Origin: UBA9160 sp035489755
GTDB taxonomy: Bacteria > Myxococcota_A > UBA9160
DNA length: 64,000 nt
Assembly (NCBI GenBank): GCA_035489755.1
Contig: DATGZK010000068.1
Coordinates: 1 to 64,000 of the forward strand
Direction: 5' to 3'
Part shown: positions 33,689-43,018 of the stretch, one piece after another
Layout of the letters: every line of letters begins with the position of its first letter
Numbering within the stretch: position 1 is the first letter of the stretch
Program-made: the position numbers and the translations under genes
Notes under the pieces: model-generated
What the model saw: only the letters and a program-made list of their open reading frames with translations
Told to the model about the DNA's origin: nothing
Database searches by the model: none

Positions 33689-36004
33689 ATGAGTCCGAGC
33701 GCCGACCGCGTTTGCCGGCTCCTCACCCTTGCGACCCTTGCGCTTCTCGCACCGCTGGCTCCTCTCTCTGCGGCGCGCTCTGAGACTCTGCCTGCTGTCA
33801 CGCGGCCGACTTTTCTCGTGGGATCTGAGCTGCGTGCGGCGGGGACGGCCTTCTTCATCCCCGTGAAGGACGAGGTGGGCGTTGCAGCCATCGCGACCGC
33901 CCACGCCGTCAGTCTCGACGACCTCGCAAAGACCAAGGAGGTCGAGTTTCGCCTCGGCAGCACGCAGCAGCCGGTCACCGTCTCAAGCCGCTTCCTGGTC
34001 TCACCTGGCCGCCCGTACTTTGCCGCGGGGGCCTCGGTCAGCGATGACTTTCTGGTCTTTGCCCTCGATGCCGCGCCCCATGGAGCGCGCGTGCTTGAGC
34101 CCGACCCCCGCGGAGCAACTGTGGGCGAGCGCGTGCAATTGCTCGGGCTGCCCGCGCAGGTTCCGCAGGGCGAGACCCCCCGCGACGAGGAGGCCCAGTT
34201 TGGAACTGTGACTGCGGTCGTCGCCGATCGCATCGACGTCGACCTCGACACCAAGGCCGACTTGCGGGGCTGGGGCGGCGCGCCGGTGCTCAGCTACGAC
34301 AAACGCCGCGTGATTGGTTTGCTCGAAGCCGCGCAGCCCCAAGGGGTGACCCTACGCCTAAAAGTGTCGCCTATCGCAGCCGTGACGACAGCTTTGCAGA
34401 CGCCCCTCGACGGTGGTCTGGGCCGGGCATTTTCCGGCTTTCGCGCCGAAGATACGGGGCCGCCGCCGCGCGTGGAACCGCCGCAGACCGCGAGCAACAC
34501 GGCGCGAGACCTTTCCCCCGATGCGCTTCCCCTGCCCCAGAAGTCGAAGGACCACGGGAGCTCGGGCCCCAGCTCCGCCTCGCCTCCGCTGGCCAGCAAC
34601 TCCGCCGCTCCCAGCCGCAGCGCCGCCGAAGCCGCTGGCGCTGCCCACCTGCCCCGTCGCCCGCTTCTCGGAAAATCGGCGGGCGGCGCCACGAACCTGC
34701 AGCTCGTGGTGGACCAGCCCGCCGAAGGAGCGATTTTCGGCGAGCAAAAGGGAGCGTTCGTGGCGGGCCGGGCGCTCGCCCTGCACGGCGAGATGCGCCA
34801 CTTCGATGTGGCCATCGTGATTGATACGTCGGGCTCGACCATGATGTCCTCGGGTGCGGATGTGAACGGGAACGGCATCGTCGGCCGAGATCGGCCCTGG
34901 GGCATTTTCGGCCTCCCCTCATCCACCGACCCGGGAGACTCTGTCCTGGCCGCCGAAGTCGCGGCTGCACGTCGGATGCTGAAGGGCCTTGACCCTCGCA
35001 GCACCCGGGTCGCCCTCATCACCTTCTCCGGCAGTATCCCGAGCGGGCCGCAAGGGGGATTTGTCTTCGGGGGTCGCGGTCGCGGCACGGCAGCCGCAAT
35101 CACAGAGCAGCCGCTGACGACCGACTACGCCCGGATCGAGAAGACACTCACGCACGTCCTCGAGCGGGGTTCCGACGGCGGAACCCACATGGCGGCAGCG
35201 ATCGATCAGGCGACCACGGAACTGCTCGGTCTCGAGGGTGCGCTCTCCCAGGTGGACAAGACGAGCGAGAAGTTCGTGTTGTTCTTGACCGACGGGCAAC
35301 CCACCCTGCCCTATGGACCGGGCTTCGACGCGGACAACGTCCGAGCCGTCCTGCGCGCGGCCGATCGTGCGCAGCGTGCGGGCGTCCGCATCCACTCCTT
35401 CGCGATCGGCCCTGAGGCGATGGAGGGGCCGGTCTCTTGCGTCGAAATGTCCGAGCGCACCCACGGCATCTTCACACCGGTCAAGAACCCAGGAGAGCTC
35501 ACGGACGTCATCGAGCAGGTCAACTTTGCCAACATCGACGAGATCACGGTGAAGAACGTCACGACCGGGAAGCCAGCGGATGTCGAGCGCGCCAAGGCCG
35601 ATGGGTCGTTCGGCGCTCTGGTGCCCCTCCAGCAGGGGAAAAACAAGCTTGAAATCTATGCGCGGTCGAGCGATGGGGCGGAATCGCGAGCCAACATCAC
35701 CGTCGTGTACGCGCCGGGCACCCCAGATCCCGTCCTCCCTGTCGAACTGATCGCGGTCGAAAATCAGCTGCTCGAGCAAAAGCTAATCGAGCTGCGGCGC
35801 GGCAGGATCGAGGCCGAGCGTGCGCAGGCCGAGGAAGTCCGCAAGGAGCTGGCGCTGCAGATCGACAAGGAGCGCGCGGCGGCACAAGAGCGAGCGGCGC
35901 AGCAGCGCAAGGAGCTCAAGATCGAGGTCGATCGCGACGCGCCGCCCCAGGGCGCGGCACAGCCTCAGACGCCGGCGCAGCCCCAGGGCTCAGCTCCGCC
36001 CTGA
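33689..36004 (+). CDS. Secreted protein with inactive trypsin-like region and von Willebrand A domain
   Basis: ATG 33689 gives 771 residues; ATG 33653 is possible. A signal peptide covers about residues 1-30. Residues 45-235 read like a chymotrypsin-fold domain (A-T-A-H-A-V; later G-W-G-G-A-P-V), but the nucleophile position is Gly196 instead of Ser, so it should be catalytically dead. A Pro/Ser-rich linker follows. The von Willebrand A domain near 373-600 carries a metal-binding D379-T-S-G-S383 and T-D-G-Q-P. The end is a charged coiled coil (about 690-745) and a Pro/Gln tail. A surface adhesion or signalling role is plausible. Confidence 0.7.
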   Translation: MSPSADRVCRLLTLATLALLAPLAPLSAARSETLPAVTRPTFLVGSELRAAGTAFFIPVKDEVGVAAIATAHAVSLDDLAKTKEVEFRLGSTQQPVTVSSRFLVSPGRPYFAAGASVSDDFLVFALDAAPHGARVLEPDPRGATVGERVQLLGLPAQVPQGETPRDEEAQFGTVTAVVADRIDVDLDTKADLRGWGGAPVLSYDKRRVIGLLEAAQPQGVTLRLKVSPIAAVTTALQTPLDGGLGRAFSGFRAEDTGPPPRVEPPQTASNTARDLSPDALPLPQKSKDHGSSGPSSASPPLASNSAAPSRSAAEAAGAAHLPRRPLLGKSAGGATNLQLVVDQPAEGAIFGEQKGAFVAGRALALHGEMRHFDVAIVIDTSGSTMMSSGADVNGNGIVGRDRPWGIFGLPSSTDPGDSVLAAEVAAARRMLKGLDPRSTRVALITFSGSIPSGPQGGFVFGGRGRGTAAAITEQPLTTDYARIEKTLTHVLERGSDGGTHMAAAIDQATTELLGLEGALSQVDKTSEKFVLFLTDGQPTLPYGPGFDADNVRAVLRAADRAQRAGVRIHSFAIGPEAMEGPVSCVEMSERTHGIFTPVKNPGELTDVIEQVNFANIDEITVKNVTTGKPADVERAKADGSFGALVPLQQGKNKLEIYARSSDGAESRANITVVYAPGTPDPVLPVELIAVENQLLEQKLIELRRGRIEAERAQAEEVRKELALQIDKERAAAQERAAQQRKELKIEVDRDAPPQGAAQPQTPAQPQGSAPP

Positions 36005-36421
36005 CCGCCCTTCCCAGCGCCCGCTCGGAATGTGCGCTGAGGCGGGGGGTGTCCCTCGATAGAGATAGATCCAGCAGGTGAGCGCTTGGCCCGAACGGAG
36101 GGTCGCGGTACACGGGGTGCGCACGAAGAGACTTGTCGCAGGAGAGGTGAGATCAAAACCCTCGTAGGCATCGAGCTCGGGAAGCCACGACTCAAGCCCG
36201 GCGAGCTGCAGCACCTCGCCGTGCACCCGAAACTCCTGCGACCCGCTCGCGGGTGGCGCGATCACGCCGGGATAGGAGCCAAAATCGTAGAGCAGACCGG
36301 GAACCCAGGCCGCCCCGAGGCTCGAGGCGAAGCGCATGAGATGCGCGAGAGCAGGCGGTGCGCTGCGCGGTCGAAGGGTTCCGTACGCGAAGAGGTGCTC
36401 GAGAACGCGGGGTTCGACCAA
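35990..36421 (-). CDS. Gamma-glutamylcyclotransferase-like (AIG2/GGCT fold) protein
   Basis: Encodes 143 residues from a TTG at 36421 with AAGGGAG upstream. The substrate-binding L-F-A-Y-G-T-L-R motif is at residues 10-17 and the probable catalytic glutamate is in D-A-Y-E-G-F-D. This fold releases 5-oxoproline from gamma-glutamyl amines or peptides, but many bacterial members are uncharacterised. A 5-oxoprolinase-like gene lies 20 kb away, which is interesting but not evidence of a link. The 3' end overlaps the end of the von Willebrand gene by 15 bases. Confidence 0.8.
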   Translation of the reverse strand: MVEPRVLEHLFAYGTLRPRSAPPALAHLMRFASSLGAAWVPGLLYDFGSYPGVIAPPASGSQEFRVHGEVLQLAGLESWLPELDAYEGFDLTSPATSLFVRTPCTATLRSGQALTCWIYLYRGTPPASAHIPSGRWEGRSGRS

Positions 36422-36440
36422 GCCAGGGCTCCCTTAGGCC

Positions 36441-36965
36441 CTAGCGCGCCGCGACCCTCGGAGCGAGCGCCACGGGCTTGAGACGACGCAGCTCCCGGCT
36501 CGTCTTGGTGCGGGTACGCTTGCGGTTCCACGCCTGAAAGCGGCGGTAGCTCTTCGGCCGCTGCTTTGCGAACCAGGTAAGGAACTGATCCGCACTCTCG
36601 AACAGCCATTTGTCCGGCGGGCCGTCGGTTACGTGACGCTCGCAATCCTTCCAGTCAAACTCCTGGCAGATCGCGGGGCGCTGTTCGTAGACTCCACACA
36701 GCCCTTGCGTTGTCAGGTGATGACAGCGCGTTTCGAACCTCACGAACCACGCGCCGTCCCAATCGACAAAGACGCTGACCCCTGGGTGATAGAGGTACCA
36801 GACGAGGTAGTCGTACTCCCGGTTCGTGGTCGGGGCATCGATCTCAATCGCGATGTACCTGCAGCACAACGCGCATTCGAAGCAGGGATGGTCCGGCGCC
36901 TTCTCAAGGATCGGCAGGAGCTCCCGCTCGTGCGTGGTGGATTCGCCCGTCCCCTCGTCGCCCAT
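36441..36965 (-). CDS. YkgJ-family cysteine cluster protein
   Basis: Starting at ATG 36965 (AAGGGGAG upstream) gives 174 residues. A longer in-frame version would begin inside the previous gene. The pattern C-F-E-C-A-L-C-C-R near residue 28, then C-H-H-L, C-G-V-Y and R-P-x-I-C, matches the YkgJ family (CxxCxxCC...). These proteins are thought to bind an Fe-S or zinc cluster, with no clear biochemical role. The C-terminus is very basic. Spacing suggests an operon with the upstream DUF7064-like gene and the GGCT gene. Confidence 0.85.
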   Translation of the reverse strand: MGDEGTGESTTHERELLPILEKAPDHPCFECALCCRYIAIEIDAPTTNREYDYLVWYLYHPGVSVFVDWDGAWFVRFETRCHHLTTQGLCGVYEQRPAICQEFDWKDCERHVTDGPPDKWLFESADQFLTWFAKQRPKSYRRFQAWNRKRTRTKTSRELRRLKPVALAPRVAAR

Positions 36966-36987
36966 CACTCCCCTTCGCCCTTGGAGG

Positions 36988-37965
36988 TCACGAAAGCTGG
37001 TCGAGATACTCGGAGAGTCCATAGCCCGTGCGGCCCTCGCACGTCCACTCCGTCATGCCCTCGCTGATGCGGGTGACATGTTCGCTGCGCTGGTTGCGCA
37101 GGGGAATGAGGGAAAGCACGCGGCCTTCCGCCGCGAGTGTGCGGCCGTCCGCGCAGAGGAGTTTTACCCGCAGGCGGTCGTGGACTTGTTCGGGCCCGAC
37201 AAACTCCGTATCGATCTCAATGCCGCGTACCAGCACGATCTCGCGCCCACGCTGAACGAACCCGCCGCGCGTCTCGCTCCCATCTTTCGAAGCCACAACG
37301 CTGCCCATAAACCCGAAGTCATCGCCGAAGTTCGCCGTGAGCCAGCGATACCAGGCGGGCGCCTGCCAGGAGCGCGGACCCCAGGAGTGGTCGCGCAGGC
37401 CGAGGCCCCGGAACGCATGCCTGCGGCCCTCGATCGCGATGGATCCCACGGCGCGGTGGTGTTGTTCGTAGTGTCCCTTCGCGAATTCCATCTCGTGCGC
37501 GGACCCCGGGCTCACCCGCTCGCCCCCGAACATGGGCCCCACACCCTCGATCGCGAGCTCCACAGAGACCTCGACGAAGGGATTGTTCTTGAAGGCGCTG
37601 CGCGGGTCCGACATCTCGAGAGGCCGCGCGAGTCGGCACGCCTTGCCAGCGTAGGTGATGCGGAGCTTCTCGAACGGCGCATCGACCTCGAAGCCCATGC
37701 CGCCGGCTTGGAAGCGCTCGTTTCCCGAGATGGGCGCGCGCTGAAAGTTAAAGAGGACGGGACCAGCCGGCTCGTACAGGCAGACGGTCGTCTCCGCGTA
37801 GCCTTCGTTCGGGCGATTCCCGATGCGGAGAAAGCCGCCGAGCCGAGAGCTTTCGTCGAAGAAGTTGAAGTACATGCTCTCGTTGAAATTCGCTTCGCCG
37901 GTATTGCGGTGCATGTATTCGTCCGACGGCTCGAGCCGGATCGTGGGGATTTGGGTCTGCGGCAC
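36988..37965 (-). CDS. DUF7064-like protein (AttH/CrtC-type lipocalin-related fold)
   Basis: GTG 37965 with GAAGGAG at good spacing gives 325 residues. The sequence has many beta strands (E-T-T-V-C-L-Y, V-L-F-N-F-Q) and the W-G-P-R-S-W motif after G-L-R-D-H-S. That R-D-H-S-W-G-P-R-x-W combination is typical of a family once annotated as hydroxyneurosporene synthase-like and now DUF7064/7065. Members occur beside lipid and sterol genes, but no reaction is proven. I do not assign a substrate. Confidence 0.65.
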   Translation of the reverse strand: MPQTQIPTIRLEPSDEYMHRNTGEANFNESMYFNFFDESSRLGGFLRIGNRPNEGYAETTVCLYEPAGPVLFNFQRAPISGNERFQAGGMGFEVDAPFEKLRITYAGKACRLARPLEMSDPRSAFKNNPFVEVSVELAIEGVGPMFGGERVSPGSAHEMEFAKGHYEQHHRAVGSIAIEGRRHAFRGLGLRDHSWGPRSWQAPAWYRWLTANFGDDFGFMGSVVASKDGSETRGGFVQRGREIVLVRGIEIDTEFVGPEQVHDRLRVKLLCADGRTLAAEGRVLSLIPLRNQRSEHVTRISEGMTEWTCEGRTGYGLSEYLDQLS

Positions 37966-38021
37966 TGGGGGCTCCTTCGGGGCGGGTTTTGCGCATTCTA
38001 ACCTTCGTGGGCGAGGTCGGC

Positions 38022-38930
38022 TCAGCCCGCCTCTCGCCGATAGGGCCGGCCGAGGTCCTCCGGACCGTGTGCCCTTCGCGTCGCGAACGCGAGCACCGCA
38101 AGCGTCACCAGATACGGGAACATCAAGAAAGCCGGGTACGGGATCGGCACACCGCTGGCTTGCAACCGGAACTGGAGTGCGCTCGCCGATCCAAAGAAGA
38201 TCGCTGCGAGGGCGATGCCGAAAGGCCGCCAGCCGCCAAAGATCACGACCGCGAGGGCGATAAAGCCGCGTCCTGCGGTCATCCCCTCGGTAAAGCTGTT
38301 GGACTGTGCGAGCGAGAGGTTTGCGCCCGCAATCCCGGCCAAGATGGCGCCGGCAAGCACCGCACAAACGCGCAGCCCGGTGACGTTCAAACCCTCCGCG
38401 TCTGCGGCGCGCGCGGACTCCCCGACGGCGCGCAGCCGCAGGCCAGGACGGGTGCCGCGCAAGAAGAGGGCGATCGCTGCGGCAGCGAAGGCGCCACCGT
38501 AGACAAATGGGGTCTGCGCAAAAAGACTCCGTCCGAAAATGGGGAGCGCTGCAAGACCGGGAAGCGCAAGATCGGCCACGGTCGGTGCGGTGGGCGCGCC
38601 ACCCGCATAGATTGCTCGTACACCCACGCCCGTCGCGCCGAGCGCAAGCAGGTTGACCGCGGTTCCGACCACGATCTGGTCGATGCGCCGCACCACGGCG
38701 AAGTAGGCGAACAGCGCCCCGAGCGCGCAAGCGGCGGCCGCTCCTGCGGCGACGCCCAAAGCAGGGGAGCCCGTCGCGACCGCGACCACGAAGGCCGCAA
38801 ACGCACCGGTGAGCATCATGCCCTCGACCCCGATGTTGAGGACCCCGGCCCGCTCGACCACGAGCTCCCCCAACGCCGCAAGCAGAAGCGGTGCGGCAAG
38901 ACGAAGCGCCGAGTCGAGCAGGGCCTCCAC
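38022..38930 (-). CDS. BMP-type ABC transporter permease (second permease)
   Basis: Encodes 302 residues with about eight hydrophobic segments. The start (L-L-A-A-L-G-E-L-V-V-E-R-A-G-V-L-N-I-G-V-E-G-M-M-L) is the standard opening of the smaller permease in nucleoside (BMP-family) importers such as BmpC/NupQ. A central R-A-A-D-A-E-G-L-N-V loop matches the coupling helix of that family. With the other permease, the double ATPase and the BMP lipoprotein it forms a complete import system. GTG start, one base after the previous stop. Confidence 0.9.
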   Translation of the reverse strand: MEALLDSALRLAAPLLLAALGELVVERAGVLNIGVEGMMLTGAFAAFVVAVATGSPALGVAAGAAAACALGALFAYFAVVRRIDQIVVGTAVNLLALGATGVGVRAIYAGGAPTAPTVADLALPGLAALPIFGRSLFAQTPFVYGGAFAAAAIALFLRGTRPGLRLRAVGESARAADAEGLNVTGLRVCAVLAGAILAGIAGANLSLAQSNSFTEGMTAGRGFIALAVVIFGGWRPFGIALAAIFFGSASALQFRLQASGVPIPYPAFLMFPYLVTLAVLAFATRRAHGPEDLGRPYRREAG

Positions 38931-38931
38931 G

Positions 38932-39978
38932 CTACGGCGCTCCGTCGGGGGGAGTCCCGGGCAAGGGTGGCCGGCGGCCTTCGAAGGGGATGGCGACGAA
39001 CACCAAGATCACAAGCCCCTGCACGATCTGGGTGACCACGGAGGGGACCCCAGCCGTGCGCTGCATTGCGCCCGCGCCGGCCTCGAGCGCGCCGAAGAAA
39101 AGCGCGGCCGGCAGCGCGGCGAGCGGATTTAGGCGCGCGAGCAGCGCCACCGCGATCGCCGTGTAGCCATATCCGGGAGAGAGTCCCTCGTACAAACGCT
39201 CCGTCACACCCGCGACTTCGAATGCGCCGGCGAGCCCCGCCAGGGCTCCGGCGATGGCGATCGACACGAGGGCGTGTCCCTCCGGCGAGATTCCAGCGAA
39301 GCGAGCGGCGACCGGTGAGAGGCCGACCGCGCGCATGCGGAAGCCGAGAGCGGTCCGAAAAATCAGCAGGTGGACGGCGAAGGCCAGAGCCACCGCGATC
39401 GCGACGCCGAGGTGCACACGGCCAAAGGCAGGGAGCAGTGCCGCGGCGGGAAGCGCATCGCTTTGAGGGTAGGCACGGGATGCCTCCTGGAGGGGCCCGT
39501 GCACCGCGAGCGCCACCGCCTGGATCGCTACGAAGTTGAGCAGAATGGTAGAGATCACCTCGGACACACCCCGCACCGCCCGAAGCGCTCCCGCGATCGC
39601 CGCGAGCAGCGCCCCGCCCGCAGCGCCGGCAATGGTCATCAAAGGCGCAAGCACGGCCACGGGTGCGCCGGGCAGGAGGCGTGTCGCTACAGCGGTGGCG
39701 GCGAGCGCGCCGGCGTAGAGCTGGCCCTCGGCTCCGATGTTCCAGACACCGCAACGAAACGAGAGTGCGACGGCGAGGCCCGTCAGCAGTAGCGGCGAAG
39801 CCTTGAGCAGCGTCGCCGTCCACGCTGCGCTGCTGCCGAATGCGCCAGAGGCGAGCGCTCCAAGAGCCGGGAGCGGCGGGTAGCCAAGGAGCAGGAGCCC
39901 AAGGGCGACCATGCCAAGCGCGAGCACGACCGACAGTACAGGCCGCAGCGCGGCCGAGGCAGCGAGGCGCGCGGTCAC
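38932..39978 (-). CDS. BMP-type ABC transporter permease (first permease)
   Basis: Encodes 348 residues and about nine hydrophobic segments. The family landmark L-S-F-R-C-G-V-W-N-I-G-A-E-G-Q-L-Y is near residue 70 and R-G-V-S-E-V-I-S-T-I-L-L-N-F near 136. The coupling region G-L-S-P-V-A-A-R-F-A-G-I-S is near 220. The GTG start overlaps the ATPase stop (GTGA). Likely substrates are nucleosides or related purines, judged by family only. Confidence 0.9.
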   Translation of the reverse strand: MTARLAASAALRPVLSVVLALGMVALGLLLLGYPPLPALGALASGAFGSSAAWTATLLKASPLLLTGLAVALSFRCGVWNIGAEGQLYAGALAATAVATRLLPGAPVAVLAPLMTIAGAAGGALLAAIAGALRAVRGVSEVISTILLNFVAIQAVALAVHGPLQEASRAYPQSDALPAAALLPAFGRVHLGVAIAVALAFAVHLLIFRTALGFRMRAVGLSPVAARFAGISPEGHALVSIAIAGALAGLAGAFEVAGVTERLYEGLSPGYGYTAIAVALLARLNPLAALPAALFFGALEAGAGAMQRTAGVPSVVTQIVQGLVILVFVAIPFEGRRPPLPGTPPDGAP

Positions 39979-41549
39979 GCCACTGCGCTCTTTGCCGCGC
40001 CCGAGAGCAGGATCGCACCCAGCGCCGCGCGGTCCGCGTCGCGCGGCACGGAGACCACCCGGCCCTCGACCAGGGCGACGACCCGGTCGGCAAGCAAGAG
40101 CACTTCGTCGAGCTCCGTGGAGACGAGGAGCACGGCACCGCCTTCGGAGCGAAGCGCGAGCAGCTGCTCGTTCACGAAGCGCGCGGAGCCTACGTCCAGT
40201 CCGCGGGTTGGATTCACGGCCACCAGCACACGGGGCCGCGCATCGAGCTCGCGGGCTACGGCCACCTTCTGGGCATTGCCTCCAGAGAGTGTCGCGATGT
40301 CCAGGTCCGGGTCGGCGGGCTCGATCCCGAAGCGCTGCATCACGCCTCGCGCGTATTGGCGTGCGGGATCCAGCTCAAGCAGGCCTCCTCGAAAGAATCG
40401 GGGATCGTCGTAGGAGCTCTTCAGAATGAGGTTTTCCGCGATTGTAAAGCCTGCGACGAGGCCGCCGCGCTCGCGTTCTCCGGACAGGTGGGAAACACCC
40501 GCTGCACGCAGACTCCGGACACCGGGAGCCACGGGTCGCCCCGCCACCTCGATCCGGCCCGCGGTCATCGGGCGGACGCCGGCGAGTACCTCTTCGAGCT
40601 CGCGCTGGCCGTTTCCGTCAATTCCGGCCACTCCGACGATCTCGCCCGCTTTCACCGCGAGACTCACGCCCTTGAGTCGGCTGGCCTCGCGGAGCCCGGG
40701 CGCTTCGAGATCCCGCAGCGCGAAGGCGGGTACGACCTCTGCCCTCTGCACGGCCGGGGGCCGCACGAGCCCGGGAAGATCCCGCCCGAGCATGAGACTG
40801 CCGAGCTCACGGGCATCGGCTTCACGCGCGCCTTTCACCGCCACGAGGACGCCGCGCCGAAGCACCGCGACCCTGTCCGCCAGCCCTTCGATTTCCTCAA
40901 GCTTGTGAGAAATGAAGACGATTGCGCTGCCTGCATCCCGCAGCCTGCGCAGGCCAGGAAAAAGGGCGTGCGTCTCGGCCGGCGTCAGAGCCGCGGTCGG
41001 CTCGTCCAGCACGATCACCCGCGCGCCGCGCTCGAGCGTGCGCAAAATCTCCGCGCGCTGGCGCTGTCCTACCGAGAGCTGGGCGACCGGCACATCGAGG
41101 GGAACGTCGAGTGCGTACTGCTCCGCGAGCCGTGCCACCCGTGCGCGAACCCGTGCGCGTCGGAACAGAATGCTCCCGTCCACCGCAGCCAAGGCGATGT
41201 TCTCTGGCACCGTCATGGCGGGGACGAGGGTCGAGTGCTGGTGGACCATCCCCACTCCGGCGCGGAGAGCAGCGCCCGGGGAATAGCTCGCGAGGTCGAG
41301 CTCGCGCCCGGCGATCTCGAGGCGGCCCGTGTCGGGCCGCACGAGCCCAAGGAGCACGTGCATGAGCGTTGACTTGCCGGCGCCGTTTTCGCCGAGGAGC
41401 GCGAGGATCTCGCCCGCGCAGATGTCGAGTGAGACATTGACGAGCGCGGGGCGGGCTTGCCCAAAGGATTTCGAGATCGCGACGAAGCGGACCGCTCGGG
41501 TCGCGGTCGCGTCGGGGCGCGCACCGCCACCGCTCGCGCTTGCCGTCAG
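39975..41549 (-). CDS. BMP-type ABC transporter ATPase with two ATP-binding domains, CTG start
   Basis: The first in-frame ATG (41363) lies inside the Walker A loop and cannot be the start. Reading upstream, the protein is intact to a CTG at 41549 that overlaps the BMP stop (CTGA) and has AGAGG six bases before it. No ATG, GTG or TTG exists in frame up to the upstream stop. This gives 524 residues, normal for the double-ATPase subunit. Domain 1 has G-E-N-G-A-G-K-S-T and signature L-S-V-G-Q-R-Q-R. Domain 2 has the degenerate P-loop G-I-D-G-N-G-Q and signature L-S-G-G-N-A-Q-K. It powers the importer. Confidence 0.88.
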   Translation of the reverse strand: MTASASGGGARPDATATRAVRFVAISKSFGQARPALVNVSLDICAGEILALLGENGAGKSTLMHVLLGLVRPDTGRLEIAGRELDLASYSPGAALRAGVGMVHQHSTLVPAMTVPENIALAAVDGSILFRRARVRARVARLAEQYALDVPLDVPVAQLSVGQRQRAEILRTLERGARVIVLDEPTAALTPAETHALFPGLRRLRDAGSAIVFISHKLEEIEGLADRVAVLRRGVLVAVKGAREADARELGSLMLGRDLPGLVRPPAVQRAEVVPAFALRDLEAPGLREASRLKGVSLAVKAGEIVGVAGIDGNGQRELEEVLAGVRPMTAGRIEVAGRPVAPGVRSLRAAGVSHLSGERERGGLVAGFTIAENLILKSSYDDPRFFRGGLLELDPARQYARGVMQRFGIEPADPDLDIATLSGGNAQKVAVARELDARPRVLVAVNPTRGLDVGSARFVNEQLLALRSEGGAVLLVSTELDEVLLLADRVVALVEGRVVSVPRDADRAALGAILLSGAAKSAVA

Positions 41550-42544
41550 AAGTCGCCTCTCGGAACAACGAGGGAACCGGCGCGGATCTGTTCTTCGAGT
41601 TCACCGAGCTCAACGCGAACCGACTCCGGGATCTTCGAAACCAGAGCCGGATTTAGGACAAAGCTCACGGTGCCGTCGTTCATCCCAAGGCGCAGCGGTT
41701 CCGCGCGGAACGTTTTGTCCAGCACGCGGCGTGCCACGAGCACGAACGCGGAGGGGACGTCGAGCACCGCGGAGGCGATGACCACATCTGGCGCCATGTC
41801 GTTTTGGTTCTTGTTTGTTCCGAATGCAAAGACGTGGGCACCAGTCGCCGCGCGCTCAGACACGGCCTGGAAGACCCCCCGGCCCGCGTCGTTCGCCTGA
41901 TGGAGCAGAAAATCCGCCCCCGCATCGAGGAGCGCGAGGGCCGCCTCGTGGGCGGCTCCGCTGTCCTGAAAACTGCCGGTAAAGACCTCGCGCACGGAGA
42001 TGGCCGGCATCGCATACTCGGCCCCGGCACGGAAGGCCAAGAACGTGCTGCGGATCGACGGGATGTCGATTCCCCCGATCATCCCGATCACCTTGCTGGA
42101 GCTCATGCGCCCGGCAAGAACGCCACACAGATAGGTGGCTTGTTCGAGCTCGAACACCATCGGAGCGACGTTCGGGCGAATCGTATTGCCCGACGTGGTG
42201 ATGAAGACCGTGTCGGGGTATTGGGCAGCCACCCGGGCGGCGGCTTGCTGGTACTCGAAGCCATGACCGAAGACGAGGCGATAGCCGCGACTTGCATAGT
42301 CGCGAAAACCCTCCTCGAACTGCCCGGGCGTCTTGGTTTCCTCGTTGTTCACTTCCGCACCGAGTTCATCGCGAATGCGCAGCAGCCCCTCGTATGCTGC
42401 TTGGTTCCAGCCACCGTCGGCGACCGAGCCGGGCGTGAGGAGTGCGACTCGAAAGGGCGGCGGTCCCTTGGGCTCCGAGCGGCCGCAGGCGATCGCTAGG
42501 GGGAGGAGGAGCAGTACGCACAGAGTGGTGGCACGCATCTTCAT
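41546..42544 (-). CDS. BMP-family substrate-binding lipoprotein
   Basis: Encodes 332 residues. The signal peptide ends in the lipobox L-A-I-A-C with the lipidated Cys near residue 20, so the protein is anchored at the membrane. The Bmp/Med pattern is clear: V-A-L-L-T-P-G-S-V-A-D-G-G-W-N-Q near 33, and later the G-H-G-F-E-Y and F-G-T-N-K-N-Q-N-D segments that line the ligand pocket. BMP proteins usually bind purine nucleosides. It is the first gene of the importer operon. M3 is an alternative start with no change to the mature protein. Confidence 0.92.
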   Translation of the reverse strand: MKMRATTLCVLLLLPLAIACGRSEPKGPPPFRVALLTPGSVADGGWNQAAYEGLLRIRDELGAEVNNEETKTPGQFEEGFRDYASRGYRLVFGHGFEYQQAAARVAAQYPDTVFITTSGNTIRPNVAPMVFELEQATYLCGVLAGRMSSSKVIGMIGGIDIPSIRSTFLAFRAGAEYAMPAISVREVFTGSFQDSGAAHEAALALLDAGADFLLHQANDAGRGVFQAVSERAATGAHVFAFGTNKNQNDMAPDVVIASAVLDVPSAFVLVARRVLDKTFRAEPLRLGMNDGTVSFVLNPALVSKIPESVRVELGELEEQIRAGSLVVPRGDF

Positions 42545-42641
42545 CGGCGCCGGAGTATGGGACGCTTCGCCCCGGCGTCAACGAAGGTGGCGCTATGTGC
42601 CCGCCTCAAGCGCCATAGCGGCGCATCCGAAAGGGGGACCG

Positions 42642-42935
42642 ATGGCCGATTCGGCTGCGTTCGAGAGTGCCTGCGAACTGCTAAGGCAGCACACGATGTT
42701 CTCGGAGATCGAGGCGCGGGGTACGGTGCGCCTCGCCCTCAAGGCCGTGGGCCAGAACGCCAAGACTGTGGGCAAGACGGAGATGATGATTGCGGTGCGC
42801 AGCGCCCTTGAGCCCGAGCTCACAGCGCGCAGCGTGACGGATGCAGCCGGCGTGTGTCGCAAGATCCTGGATGGGCTGACAGCCCTCGACTCGGGCGAGC
42901 AGAGCCCTTACGAAATCTTCTCGCGTCTGGGCTAA
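42642..42935 (+). CDS. Small conserved-looking protein of unknown function
   Basis: ATG 42642 with GGGGGA upstream gives 97 residues. The sequence is acidic and helical (C-E-L-L-R-Q-H-T-M-F-S-E-I-E-A-R-G-T-V-R at residues 12-31, then T-E-M-M-I-A-V). It has no membrane segment. I do not recognise a domain. It is divergent from the BMP importer with a 97-base region between them, which probably holds promoters for both. Confidence 0.6.
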   Translation: MADSAAFESACELLRQHTMFSEIEARGTVRLALKAVGQNAKTVGKTEMMIAVRSALEPELTARSVTDAAGVCRKILDGLTALDSGEQSPYEIFSRLG

Positions 42936-43018
42936 GGGACGTACGGCTCGCGAAGCGTCCCGGAGGCGAGGGGCGCCGATTCCACCATCCAACGGGGCAA
43001 AGGGTCGGGCGGTGCGCG

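Noticed and set aside
38816..40138. A 440-residue minus-strand frame across the two BMP permease genes
   Set aside because: Arg-rich shadow of two conserved membrane-protein genes.
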